A DNA stretch of 64,000 nt from Crocodylus rhombifer (lineage: Eukaryota; Chordata; Crocodylia; Crocodylidae): assembly GCA_038503035.1 (NCBI GenBank), contig JAVSML010020349.1, forward strand, positions 1 to 64,000, given 5' to 3'. The position numbers and the translations under genes are program-made. Below, piece by piece: positions 13,206 through 23,600 of the stretch; position 1 is the first letter of the stretch, and every line of letters starts with the position of its first letter. The notes beneath the pieces were generated by a model. That model saw nothing but the letters and a program-made list of their open reading frames with translations, was not told where the DNA came from and ran no database searches.

Positions 13206-13754
13206 AGGCCCCATTAACTTTGCTGCTAGAAAAAAACCCGGCAAAGCTGAAAGGTAAACTACAAAGAAAAAACTACAACCTGAGTTGATTCTACATTTCT
13301 TTGCTTTTAGACTTCACTATTCAGGCTGTCAAGAAATTACCCCCAGAGAAAGAAATGGCAGCTAACTTGGGAAGGAAATTCCATCCCATCTGCAGAGTCC
13401 TTTGAATAATTTCTGGCTTGAGTGGAGATATCCCAGAAACCATCTTTCTGTGACATAAATATTGTAGATTGCAATAAAGTTGTAATGTTACTTTCTAGGA
13501 TATCAGTCAATCAGGAAACAAGAGGAGAAGAAAATAGATATTTTAAAAGTAATGTAAAATGTACCTCTCTGTATGAAATGTCCTTTACTCCCTGGTTAGT
13601 AGATCTTAAAAATCTAAGCCTATAAATTTAACAATAACTATGGGCTTTGCCCCTTTTGACTTCCTGAAGAGGGACAGCAGCATGGATTTTGTATGTTGTC
13701 TTCAATCTTGAATACCCAAATTTTTATCATATCAAATTGGTTTAGCAAGGGGAC

Positions 13755-13895
13755 TTCTAGTAATAACAACAATAATTATGGAATAATTGAATAATGAATG
13801 AATTAATAAATGTATTTAATTATCCAGATTATAATTATGTATAGTTTAATTTTATATCAACAGCCATAGTAATTATAACAGCGATAATAGTCATG
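13755..13895. repeat. AT-rich low-complexity segment
   Basis: Nearly pure A/T with repeated AATAATTATGG, GAATTAATAAATG and TTTAATTATCC motifs. TAAT cores are frequent, as expected by chance in such composition, so I do not call it regulatory. Confidence 0.6.
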
Positions 13896-14639
13896 CGTAT
13901 CACAATCTCCTGGACTGGTGTTACTGGCTGTGAGTTGGTGAGCTTGAATTCCATGTTTGGGATTAGCCAGATCCTTAGTGGTCGAGGTATAGTCACAAAA
14001 TGGAAGTTTTCTTCAAACAGCTTATTTGTAGACTTTGGACACTGTGAAAAATGTCTAAGTCACTTGCACAGCCCTTTAGGGCTCCAATGACAAGTGTTAA
14101 TACTTTAGCTTTTTTCTTTCCACATTTGAATTAAACAACCATTAAAAACACAGGTGCCACCCACACCCATGCACCCTTTTCTAAACAATCTAACAAAAAA
14201 TCTCTTCCTTTCTCACATTGCATTTCTTTGATTACTGTAGCGTCACAACCCTGCGAGTCCCCTGATCGTTGCTAGAGCCATGTAAGAGAAGTCCAATAAA
14301 TGAAACCAACTTTCTAAATAAAATCAAACTGAAAAAAAATCAGGTTTAAAAACTAGCTCAGATTTTCCCAGTATCTGATAAGCGTAGGGCTGGGAAAGGC
14401 ACCCCTCTACCTTAAACCTTTTGAAGCTCTCTTTTAATTCATTGTAAGATTTACCATTCACTTTGAAGGACCACAGTGAACTGCTCTATCTCTTAAAAAG
14501 ATTTCCTTTCAGAAAAGACTTGGATCATTTTCCTGAAAGAAAGAAGAAACCCCCAAAGGTCCCTTTGGAACTACAGCAGTTGCTGGTGGCTCCTCAGGTG
14601 CCAGAAACCTGAACAGTTAATTGGTTCCAATTAGGTTTC

Positions 14640-15230
14640 CGCACAGGTGTGTGCAAGCGGTTGGCTGCAAGCAGCAGCTGCCTCCTGCAAGGGGAGCTAA
14701 CCTCTGGGCAAGAGGGTGGAGACAAGCAAGGAGACTAAAGCAAAGGAGAAAAGAGGGAGCGAAGTAGTAGGCAAGGAGCAGGCAATCCCAGCAGGGCCTC
14801 ATGGCAGAGCTGGCTCAGGCCAGACTGGTAAGTAAGAGGACTGTTGTGGGAGGCCCCCTGGAAAATGAGCCTGTGCAAGTCGTCTCTCAGGCCTCCAGGG
14901 CTTTGGGGGCTGCATGGCCTCATCCTCCCTGTTAAGAAGGCAGGCTTCTACCTGCTACTGTGGCAAGGAAGTTTGGCACCTGGGGCAAAGCTTGCAGCAG
15001 CAGCCTGCCCTCGCCCTGTACATATGCTCCTTCCCATGCTTGCCTGGGAATGCAAGAGCGGTGGGAGCCACCCCCCCCAAATGAGCCACTCACGGCTCCA
15101 TCCCATGCCCTGCCCCGACTGGGCAGCACCTGTTGGTGCCCCTTCACTTTGGCGCCCAGAGCAGTCGCCCCCCCTTGCTGTGGCACTGCTTCTACCCCAA
15201 AGTAACTATCAGGTGTGAGCTGTTCTAGGT
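14640..15230. other. GC-rich unclassified segment
   Basis: Composition rises sharply compared with the flanks, and open frames of 120 codons or more appear on both strands at once, which is typical of stop-poor GC-rich DNA rather than of a gene. No inverted ends, target duplication or protein motif were found. A GTAAGT donor-like hexamer at about 14829 has no convincing acceptor partner. It may be the core of an old repeat. Confidence 0.35.
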
Positions 15231-15955
15231 GAAAACTGTGACAGCGACAGCCCAGGTATTTTCTGTGTCTTGTGGTGAGCTGTGCACTTACTTCAGGGTA
15301 GCTCATGGGCATTCCTTACTGCATGGAAAAAACTCTCTTCCTAACATTGCTGAGATGGCTGTAGGTCTCTGACCACAGAGCCTGAGAGTCTAAGGGTGGA
15401 TGCTTTCCTGGGCTGGTTTCCAGGGGTTTAGCTCTAGTGCCGTTGGCAAGGCTCCTCTTCACTTGCTCCATCATGATGGAGGAAAGAATTGGGCTCTGAA
15501 TCTCATTGGGCTTCAAGCCAGACTTCCCTCCCCTCAACTCCTGCATAGTAGCAAAGGGAGACAGCGGGGTCTGTACTAAGGTAACTGGAGGGGAAAAATC
15601 ATGAGTTTGTTCTAGAAGCAAATGGGAGGTTTTGGGCTCTGTAGCTATCCCCTCCCATGCATCACTTCTCCTTCCCACCTTTCTTTCTCTCCCTCCATCC
15701 CCATGGCCTGTTATGCGCTCGTTTAGATGTCAGTTCTTCCAGGCAGGGCTCTTTGTTCTTAATTGGTAGCTTGGAATGGACATTGCCCCTTCTCTTTATG
15801 TTCAAATATTGCAGCACTTGTTGTCCTGGCTTCCAGTTAGTTTATGAGGGTAGGTTGATTCACAGTACTGGTTTTCATTTGTTGTTCAAAAGAGCCTAGA
15901 AAGTCCAGCTTCTCAGTGGAGTTCAAGTGTCACTGATTTTCTACATCCTTTAGGG

Positions 15956-16277
15956 CAGCATTTCTTAACCTGTGGGTCATCGTGACCCAAAAGTGGGTTG
16001 CAAGAACATATGAAAGGGTTGCAAACAAACTTTAAAAATGGATTTTCCTTTAAAGGAGAAAAACATGGGAAAGTGGCTTTTCCCTTGCAGTCTGGCAGAG
16101 TTTCAGCCTGCAAGGGGCTGCTTGGTGCCCCCAGTGCCCTGCATTCACCTCACCCTGCCCCACGCTGGGGGGCTGGGGCTAGGATGCAGAGGGTCAGATG
16201 CGAGGGGTGCTGGGTTGGGACTGCCCGCTGATATTTACAAATGGGTGTCCTGGGACAAAAAAGGTTGAGAACTACTG
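15956..16277. mobile_element. Non-autonomous hAT element, CAGTGTTTCTCAACC family
   Basis: A 322-bp element. The left end CAGCATTTCTTAACC and right end GGTTGAGAACTACTG are inverted copies. The flanks CTTTAGGG (15948-15955) and CCTTGGGG (16278-16285) match at six of eight bases. The interior shares wording with the element at 20256-20595: 'AAAAGTGGGTTGCAAGAA', 'TTTTCCCTTGCAG', 'AAGGGGCTGCTTGG' and 'TCCTGGGACAAAAAA'. No transposase is present. Confidence 0.85.
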
Positions 16278-17330
16278 CCTTGGGGTATATCAAGACAGCA
16301 CCATGCTGAGAGAGTGCAGCACACACAAACCAGTATGCTTTGTGCAGCAACACAACTGTACTGCTGCTAGTGCACAGAGAACCAGCTCATGTCTGAGCAT
16401 GATGCTGTCTTGCATGGACCACGTAGGTGCATATATCTGCACTTCTTGAACACTGCACTCTTAAGCCCTTGCATTCACCCTATGAGCATGTGGTTCACAA
16501 ATGCTTATGTCCTTGCCAAGCGCATCAGTAAGTTTACTTTACTTTAGACCTTGAAAAATGAAGTCACCATTTTCTCAGCAACATTTCCCCAATAAAAAAA
16601 AAAAATAGACCAAAACAGCACCTACTAATGAGAACAAGGCACCATGAGCCCCGTGACAGTATTGGTCGCTGGCTTTGTGGTTCACTATACTGTAGGAAAG
16701 GACAATTCTCCCATTGTGAAGAATCACAGAGTGAACCTCTCTGAGCTGTGCTATGCAAGAGATCTACTAAATGATCCAAAAGGTCCCTTCTGGCCTTAAA
16801 AAATATGAATCCACAAAATCCTCTTTGAGATTGTATAGCAGCTACAGCAGTCACATGTTATCGCTTTGTTTGAGGCTATGCAAACATACTGTGCATTTGG
16901 AGAAACCACTTTAAAACTCAACATGCAAATTGATACAGTTTGGAAGGATCACAAAGCTTCACAGCTGTACATTTCATGAATTCGAGTGTTCCTCTATCTT
17001 GTCGTCATCCATAAACTCCATCGAACCACAGGTGGTAGCAGACACTGGAAAAGACCCAAATTGTTGCGCAGATGGTCATTAGTGGTGAGAAAGGAAAGAG
17101 GAAAACTGAACACATTTTTCCAGACTTCTAAGGCAGGGGAGGGAGCTCTGACAGCTGAGCCCCATTAATGTCAAAGGCATTCAGGCCACTGTATAAGTCA
17201 GGAAAAACTTGATTTCTCCTGCAGCTCATGCACTTTTAGCCAGATAGGCCTAAGTCACAGCTCTTAACCCGTTCTGTATGTTGTTAGTGTTCAGTTCCAG
17301 ATCTGATTCTTGTGGTTGTCACCAGAGTTT
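16278..17330. other. Single-copy noncoding DNA with a CR1-like tail
   Basis: No gene seen. A sense-strand CR1-type tail at 16740-16812 is listed separately. The remainder is unique-looking, moderately AT-rich DNA. Confidence 0.5.
16740..16812 (+). repeat. CR1-type 3' tail fragment, sense
   Basis: The phrase 'CTACTAAATGATCCAAAAGG' followed by 'TCCCTTCTGGCCTTAAAAAA' and 'TATGAATCC' matches the CR1 3' terminus in the sense direction. Only the last 70 bases or so are recognisable. It is the only CR1 piece on the plus strand apart from the inverted patch at 55941-56360. Confidence 0.5.
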
Positions 17331-18545
17331 ATTTTGTACTGATCAAATGTACCAGACTTGATTACCCCCTTATAACAGAGCCAGAGGCTCCTATTACTCT
17401 AAGGGGATGCTGCTGCAGGCTAAGCTTGCTGGGTGGCACTGGAAGCTGAATGGGGGTCAGCTGTTGTAAAATAAGCAGGCAGTACTAGCTGCCATAGGAG
17501 CTGCTCCTGGGGGACAAGCAACTATCCTGGGAGCCAGCAGACTGGGAAACGGAAGGGGTTAAAGGGCCACAGGCGAAAGGCAGTAATCTGGCTCTTAAAC
17601 TGTGGATCAGGTCTTAAACTGTAGCACCTGAGAGCAAGCTGAGGGCTGAGCCCCATGACTAGAGGAGGTAAATCTCCAGCCCATGAAAAGCCTGACTCCT
17701 GATCCAGAAAGGCAGCTTGGCTGTGCAGGGAGAGGAACTCCTAGGCAGGGTAGCTTTAGAGAGGGACTGATCAGCACCTAAGCTGTTTCTCAGAGATGCA
17801 AGTAAAAGACTAAGGGGGACATGCAGCCTGTGGGGTGAAGTATAAACCTAGTGTGGGGAGAGTTTGGGTTATATAGCTAGGTCGGGGGCTTGTGTTTTGT
17901 GTTCTTATTATAGTGGAGGACCAAGTGTGGATAACCAGGGAAGGTCTAGAGGCCACAGAGGGGTGCCTGGCAGGCACTCAGTAGCAGACAGCCAAGCCTG
18001 GGGTTTGGGACCAAAAGGCTAAGGGCTCAGGAGGCTATAGCTGCTGTACGAGCACTAGGGGCCCAGAGTATTCAGGGCTGAGGCCAGAACAGGTTTAACT
18101 AAGAGGGCCAAAGCCTGGAGAGGGACTGGGGCCAAGGGCCCAGAGAAAAGAAATAACTTTGCAAGGGTCCGGGGCTAACTGGAGTGCGAGCAAAAGCTGC
18201 CCTGCCTGGGGTCAGGAACCCCAAGGGCGAGGGCTAGGATAGGACTAGCAGCCATGTGAGGGACAGGGGCCCAGAGAACAGAAGGCTAAAGCCACAGTAG
18301 GGAGGCCAAAGCCAAGCAGGCTTGAGCCAAGGGGGCAAAAGCCTGGAAAGGGGCTGAAGCCCAGGGTAGGCAGAAGCTAAACCAGGTCAGGGACCTAGGG
18401 ACAAGAGAGCCTAACCAGAGCCCTGGCAAACCAGGTGGATTAGTTGATTAACAGGCAGAGCCATCAGGACCAGTGGACCATTTAAAGTAACACCTATGAG
18501 GCATGGGCATGGCTGAAGGGGTAGAAGGAGACCATGTTTAGCCCA
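17330..18545. repeat. Purine-rich unclassified repetitive DNA
   Basis: About 1.2 kb biased to A and G on the plus strand. Variants of 'GGGGCCCAGAG', 'GGCTAAAGCC', 'GGCCAAAGCC' and 'GGGGCCAAGGGCCCAGAGAA' recur irregularly, most densely at 18000-18400. A start at TGTACCAGACTTG (about 17346) and TATATAGC near 17870 would be compatible with a retroviral-type LTR, but I see no matching end, duplication or second copy. The origin is unresolved; it could be a decayed minisatellite. Confidence 0.4.
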
Positions 18546-18797
18546 TAAGGCAGCGGTGGGCAAAGTACAGCCTGTAGGCTTGCAGATCTGGCTCGCAGGA
18601 GGCCCTTTGGTCCCACCTGGCCCAGGCACCATCCTGCTGCTCCCTGGGCACACAGTGGGGCTGGGGTGGCTCCGCAGCTGGACTGCCTTACTCAGCAGCC
18701 TAGGTGGTGGCGCCTCTGGCCGCAGCCCCTCAGTACTGGTGGGGATCCGCACACAGCCCTGGCCCACCCTGTGTCTGCTGTGGGCTTGCCTGCTTCT

Positions 18798-18990
18798 GCT
18801 GAACAGCTGCAGCAGAAGTGCTGGTGGGACAGAAGTGTGCTCAGCACAGGGCAGCCCGAAGGCAGCAGTGACAGTGGTGGAGACCAGGCTGATACTGCAG
18901 GAACCACTGGGCAGCAGCGAGAGGGAGGGGCTGCTTTTCACCTGTGCTGAGCACACTTCTGTCCCGCCTGCACTGCTGCAGCTGTTCAGC
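18798..18990. repeat. Long inverted repeat inside the hAT at 18551
   Basis: The left arm 18798-18850 starts GCTGAACAGCTGCAGCAG and ends GTGTGCTCAGCACAGG. The right arm 18941-18990 is its reverse complement with a 3-base indel and a few changes. The loop is about 90 bases. If transcribed it would form a stable stem of roughly 50 bp. Confidence 0.85.
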
Positions 18991-19324
18991 ATGAGCAGGC
19001 GCAGGACACATCAGGGTCCCTGCCAGTACTGCGGGGCTGGGGCCAGCAGCTGTTGCCACCTGGGCTGCCTAGAAAGACAGTCAAGCTGTAGAGTCACCCC
19101 AGCCCCACTGCATGCCCAGGAGGCAGCAGGATGCACCACTGTCGGGTAGTGCACAGCAGGCATGGGGGCGGGCTGGGTTGGGCCTGTGCATGCATCTGGC
19201 TGATCTGACCCCAGTAGGAGCAGTCCAGAGTGGGCTGGGGCTGTGTGCTGGTGGCAGGGAGGCACTGCAGAGCACGTGGGCACTAGGCTGCTGTGAGGCA
19301 GGGGCAGATGCTGACCAGCTCAGG

Positions 19325-19625
19325 GGCATGCATGTGGGGTATCCCATGCACACCCCACCATACCCACAAACCTTCCCACACAAACCCCACAACCACACCC
19401 TCCTCTGCACACAATCACACCGCCCACAAACATGACACCCACCTACACCTTCCCCCCCCACACACACCCGTGTGCCTCTGGGGGGATTCCCGCTTACTGC
19501 TACTCACAAACCTCACACATCCTCACAAAGACACCCCCCTACCTACCCACCCACATCCCCACACACCACATACATGCATACCCACCCCTCTATGCCTCCC
19601 ACCCCTCCACACCCCTGCAATATAC
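19325..19625. repeat. C/A-rich low-complexity tract
   Basis: About 300 bases almost free of G on the plus strand, with many ACACCC, CCACAC and CACAAACC strings. It lies within the hAT and probably grew from the element's own C-rich sequence. The frames open through it are compositional. Confidence 0.75.
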
Positions 19626-19983
19626 CAGAGTAAGACTTCATTTTGAGGTATTATGCAATCGTGTCTATATGCACGATGCAAATGTATACAAATCAGGACA
19701 AAAATATCTTTTTAGTTGTATGTAATAAAATGAATATGTTACTGTGGAAGTTTTGTTAGTATATAATTTGGTATTTTTTTCAGTTCCAAGATGGCAAACC
19801 CCCTTCCCAAAAGGAGTACTTCCAGGGCCAGGGGAGGGATTTCTGGTGACACAGGTCAGGGGCCAGGAGGTGGGACTTCCAGTCCCTAGATGGTGACCGA
19901 GAGGTGGGGCTACCCTTGCAGCCCTCAACAGCTTGCCAAAACTTATTAAGTGGCCCTCCAGCCAAAATAATTGGCTGCTACTG

Positions 19984-20255
19984 GCTTAAGGCAACTGATG
20001 CCCTAGGAGCACAGACAGGCCAGAAGGGCTCCACTTACTGCTTGTGGGGCAAGACTGAGAACAGATGGGTGGGATTTTCAGAAGCCCTTGGGCATCTAAC
20101 TCAGAGTGCTACCACTGGCACCTACAAACTTTACAGAATCCCACCACTTACCTACCTACCTACCTACATGTTGTGGCACCTAAATTCCTTGAAAAATCTG
20201 TCTCCTACTCACGTGCCGCTTGCCCTGTGCTTAACTTTTAGTGCATGCTTTAATG
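19984..20255. other. Short noncoding gap between two hAT elements
   Basis: No gene. A short (CCTA)n run at about 20148-20167 and a phrase 'GGGATTTTCAGAAGCCCTTG' near 20070, which resembles an old amniote palindromic repeat, are present. Confidence 0.45.
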
Positions 20256-20595
20256 CAGTGTTTCTCAACCCATGGGTTGCACCCCAAAAGTGGGTTGCAA
20301 GAATATATAAAAAGGTCATGAAGAAGCTTTAAAAATGGATCAACAAATTTTAGAAGTAAATTCTCCTTTGAAAGAGAAAAATGTGGGAAACAGTGACTTT
20401 TCCCTTGCAGACAGGCAGAGTTCCAGCCTGTAAGGGGCTGCTTGGGGGTCCCCCTCCCCACACACCTACAGCCTGCCCCACACACTGGGTGGCTGAGGCC
20501 TGGCGGCAGCAGGTTGGGAGCGTGGGTGACTGGGTCGGGACTGGCCATCAACGCTTGTAAATGGGTCCTGGGACAAAAAACATCGAGAACCACTG
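20256..20595. mobile_element. Non-autonomous hAT element, CAGTGTTTCTCAACC family
   Basis: A 340-bp second copy of the family at 15956-16277. The left end CAGTGTTTCTCAACC is the inverse of the right end ATCGAGAACCACTG. The flanks CTTTAATG (20248-20255) and CTTCAGTG (20596-20603) match at six of eight bases. It is slightly longer than the first copy through extra A/T-rich sequence near 20340-20390. No transposase. Confidence 0.85.
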
Positions 20596-20603
20596 CTTCA
20601 GTG

Positions 20604-23600
20604 TATTACACCAGTGAAGCCCAAATCTAAATCAATGAATCGATAAATACTCTGGTTGACTTCAATTTTTATTTCAGTCCAACCACTTGCCTCTAATCTC
20701 CTTCTCATCTAGACTACAAGCCTGCAAGAACAGCAGTAAATTAGTCTTGTGTACTCAATTTAGCTCAATTTGTGCATCTTTCCTACAAACATTATAAGTG
20801 ACAGGTTTGTGATCCATGTGGAAATAATTTCACCAAACAGGTTATAATAGACTTCTAGATTCTTCAGAGTAAGTTGACGTTCTCCTCAGCCTACACACTT
20901 CCTCTCCTTAATGTTATTTACATGTTTGTATAAATGCTAAAAATGATAAATGCTGTTGCAAAGTATCATACAGTAAACTCTGTAACATAACAGGCAACAG
21001 ATTTCTGTGCTGGGAGAGGAAAAGGAAAACTCCCAGTCACTCTAGTTGTTCTCATTACATGGTCTCTGAACAGTATTTATTCTTATTTTCCCTAAGAGAA
21101 TTTATTGCATTTCTCTCTTGTTCATCTAAATGTAAGATGCACCCATTATGCAATTAAGCCTTTCACCCATCAGAGCTATAGCTTATTGAAGGGAAAGATG
21201 ACACAGCCCGTCTGCTCTGATTGCAAAAATGGTCATAAGGTTGCTGGTTTCTTGTCTGGGTTTTCCTGTTTCAAACAGGCTGTCTCCCTTCCGAGGGGGA
21301 CCACAGTAAGCTGGGTAAGACCATGAGGTGATACCAGATGGTTAGCCAGCAATATTAGATGCAAATGTTTTCAAACATGAACCAACTGGGTGAGGGGCAG
21401 ACTTCTTAGACCTTGCAGATGAAGTGTAGTTTGTTTATTTTTGTGGCTTACGAGGCAGCTAATTATTACTGGTATGTAATGGATCCTGTTGCTCTCACTT
21501 CTACTCTTCACTCCCTCTTTCCTTGGTGTAAAACCTGTTTACATTGGCGTAGGGCTGGCGTATCCAGCAGATCTATAATATTTGGTAGGAATGAATCTGT
21601 AGAGGTTATGAATGAGGCCACTTTTTCTGGTGTATGTGTAACTCAGTAAATGTTTCAGGCCTAATCCTGTATCCCTCGCTCTGTGAAAGGACTGTTCCAG
21701 GGATGCAGTGGTCAAAAATTGCTGTGTTGCCATCGCATATTTCTTGTGATAGTTTGTGTTTTTCTGAAAGCACCTCAGCTTCTGGGGCCATAGGAAGATG
21801 TCGCAGCCTGAACTCTCATTTAAAAAAAAAATAGGTAATTTTTCTAATACTCATGGTTATGAATTTAACGCTTGAAAATATGATTCAAGTGAACTCTAAA
21901 TTCTTTAAAACTAGCAGAAAATGGGAAGAACCCAGACTACGACATTTAAAAAACAAACAAACAATCCCTCATGATTTTTTAAGCCAATACCACGATTTTT
22001 GGAGGCTTGATGCCTGGTTTTAGAATACTTGCACTTGACAGCGGTGAAAATAAATTCAAGGGATAGAATTTAAAACTGCATTCACTGAGAGGGAGAAGTA
22101 CATGAGGGTTTTCTTCCGAAATTACTTTTGAAGGAAACTTTGGAAAGATTGTGCCAGCAGCAGCTCCTAGAAGGGAGATTTTTGATTCCCTTGGCTGCTT
22201 GTAATTAAGGAAAAAGAAATATTTTGTCAATTTCCTGTTGGACAGGGTGAGTTATTTCAAAAGATTAAGCCCTGATTCTGCAAGCTTCTTAAGGCAGGAT
22301 CTAAAGTCAGTGAGTTTTACAAGGATACAAAGATCTACCCACTGACTGTACAAGCATGGCCTTACTCAGTGTGTTTGTTCATGTATGTGCTACCAGCTTT
22401 ACTTTGAGTGCGCACTCTGAGTTGCTCTTTGTGAAATCTTTCTCTGATTATACAGGGCCTAGCACAGTGAGGTTCTGCCTCTGCAAGGGCTCCCTGGTGC
22501 TACAGAAATACAGTCTATTGTCTCTGAAAAACATTTGCGTTACACAGAAACCAAAAACATTTACCAGACAGGGACGTTCTCATTTATAATATTTGTTCTC
22601 GTTAGCGTCTACAATGCATTAAATTGATTTTTTTTTTAAAAGTAGAATTACATGTTTCTATATATATCCTTCATCCCATCCAGTATTCTGCATTTGCTGC
22701 ATATTATAGAGGAAAAAATGTAGACGTGCTTTAAAGAACTGGAAAAAATGTTTACTATTTCCCATATCTTTGTCTATAAAGCCAGATGCTTTATTACAAG
22801 AAGTCAAAACATACAGGTTTCAGTAGGAAAAGAAATCATAACTATGATTTTTTTTTAAATGTTTTTCATATAGAGTACTCTGATTCAAAGAGCTATGTCC
22901 CAATTTTATGGCTAGAAATAAAAAAAAAAATTAAAAAAAAGCTTTATATCTTTAGAAATTCAAGAATCTCCCTTCCTAATGACATGATTGCCTCACTTCT
23001 AGCCCTGATTGGCTGTATATTTTGGATCTTAAGCCTGTTACTGGTCTAGGACTGATTATTTCCCAGCTTTGTATTTAGGCCAGTATAATTTTGTGAATAA
23101 AATTCCACACTTTGTGTGGGAGGCAGAAGACAGGAAAAATGTGGCAGATGGTTTAAAATAATAAGAATAATAAAAACAAGGGCTGTTTGAAATTGCTCAC
23201 AAGCTTGGAATGTTCGAGGCAGTCTCAGCCAAAGTGAATTGGTGGACGAGGTTCTAGCAAAGTGGTCAAATGAAAAAAGTATCTTGTGGTTCAACAATTT
23301 ATTACTTAGATACAGCTACCACCACTACAATGTATGTGTGCATGTGTCTGCATCCTAGGAGACGCACAAACCGAATGCACCGCTAGCCGCCATACCAAGA
23401 TCCTAATTCTAAATCCAGACGTGGAATGCATAGCATGGCCTATTGCTGAGTCTGAAATATAGCGCACCTGAGATTAGAATTTGGCCTTAAACCTATAGTT
23501 TCTATTAAGTCTTGGTCTGCTTGGACTATAATTGTAGTAAAATGAGTAAGTAGCTGTGCAGATGCTAACCAGATGCTAATATCAAACTGCAGTTCAACAT

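Larger units (their letters stand above)
11625..15955. other. Noncoding DNA, mainly single copy
   Basis: No coding signature. This stretch holds an MIR/L2-like 3' tail (13110-13205), an AT-rich segment (13755-13895) and a GC-rich unclassified segment (14640-15230), described separately. The rest appears unique. Confidence 0.55.
18551..19983. mobile_element. Large non-autonomous hAT element with palindromic core
   Basis: A 1,433-bp element. The left end CAGCGGTGGGCAAAGT and the right end AAATAATTGGCTGCTACTG are imperfect inverted copies of the CAGGGGTGGGCAA type. The flanks CCATAAGG (18543-18550) and GCTTAAGG (19984-19991) match at six of eight bases with TA in the centre. The first half of the core is a large inverted repeat: 18798-18850 pairs with 18941-18990, and 18662-18712 pairs less exactly with about 19046-19096. 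A C/A-rich low-complexity block follows at 19325-19625. Frames of nearly 200 codons on both strands arise from the palindrome. Confidence 0.8.

Noticed and set aside
13755..13895. Homeodomain binding cluster
   Set aside because: TAAT cores are numerous but expected in DNA that is almost entirely A and T.
14844..15312. Overlapping frames of about 125 codons on both strands
   Set aside because: Stop-poor GC-rich DNA; both strands are open and neither has a recognisable domain.
17330..18545. Endogenous retrovirus LTR
   Set aside because: Suggested by a TG start and a TATA-like motif, but there is no paired LTR, polyadenylation region, primer-binding site or target duplication.
18411..19149. 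Two frames of nearly 200 codons on opposite strands
   Set aside because: They share the same peptide wording because they cover a palindrome within a hAT element. Not genes.
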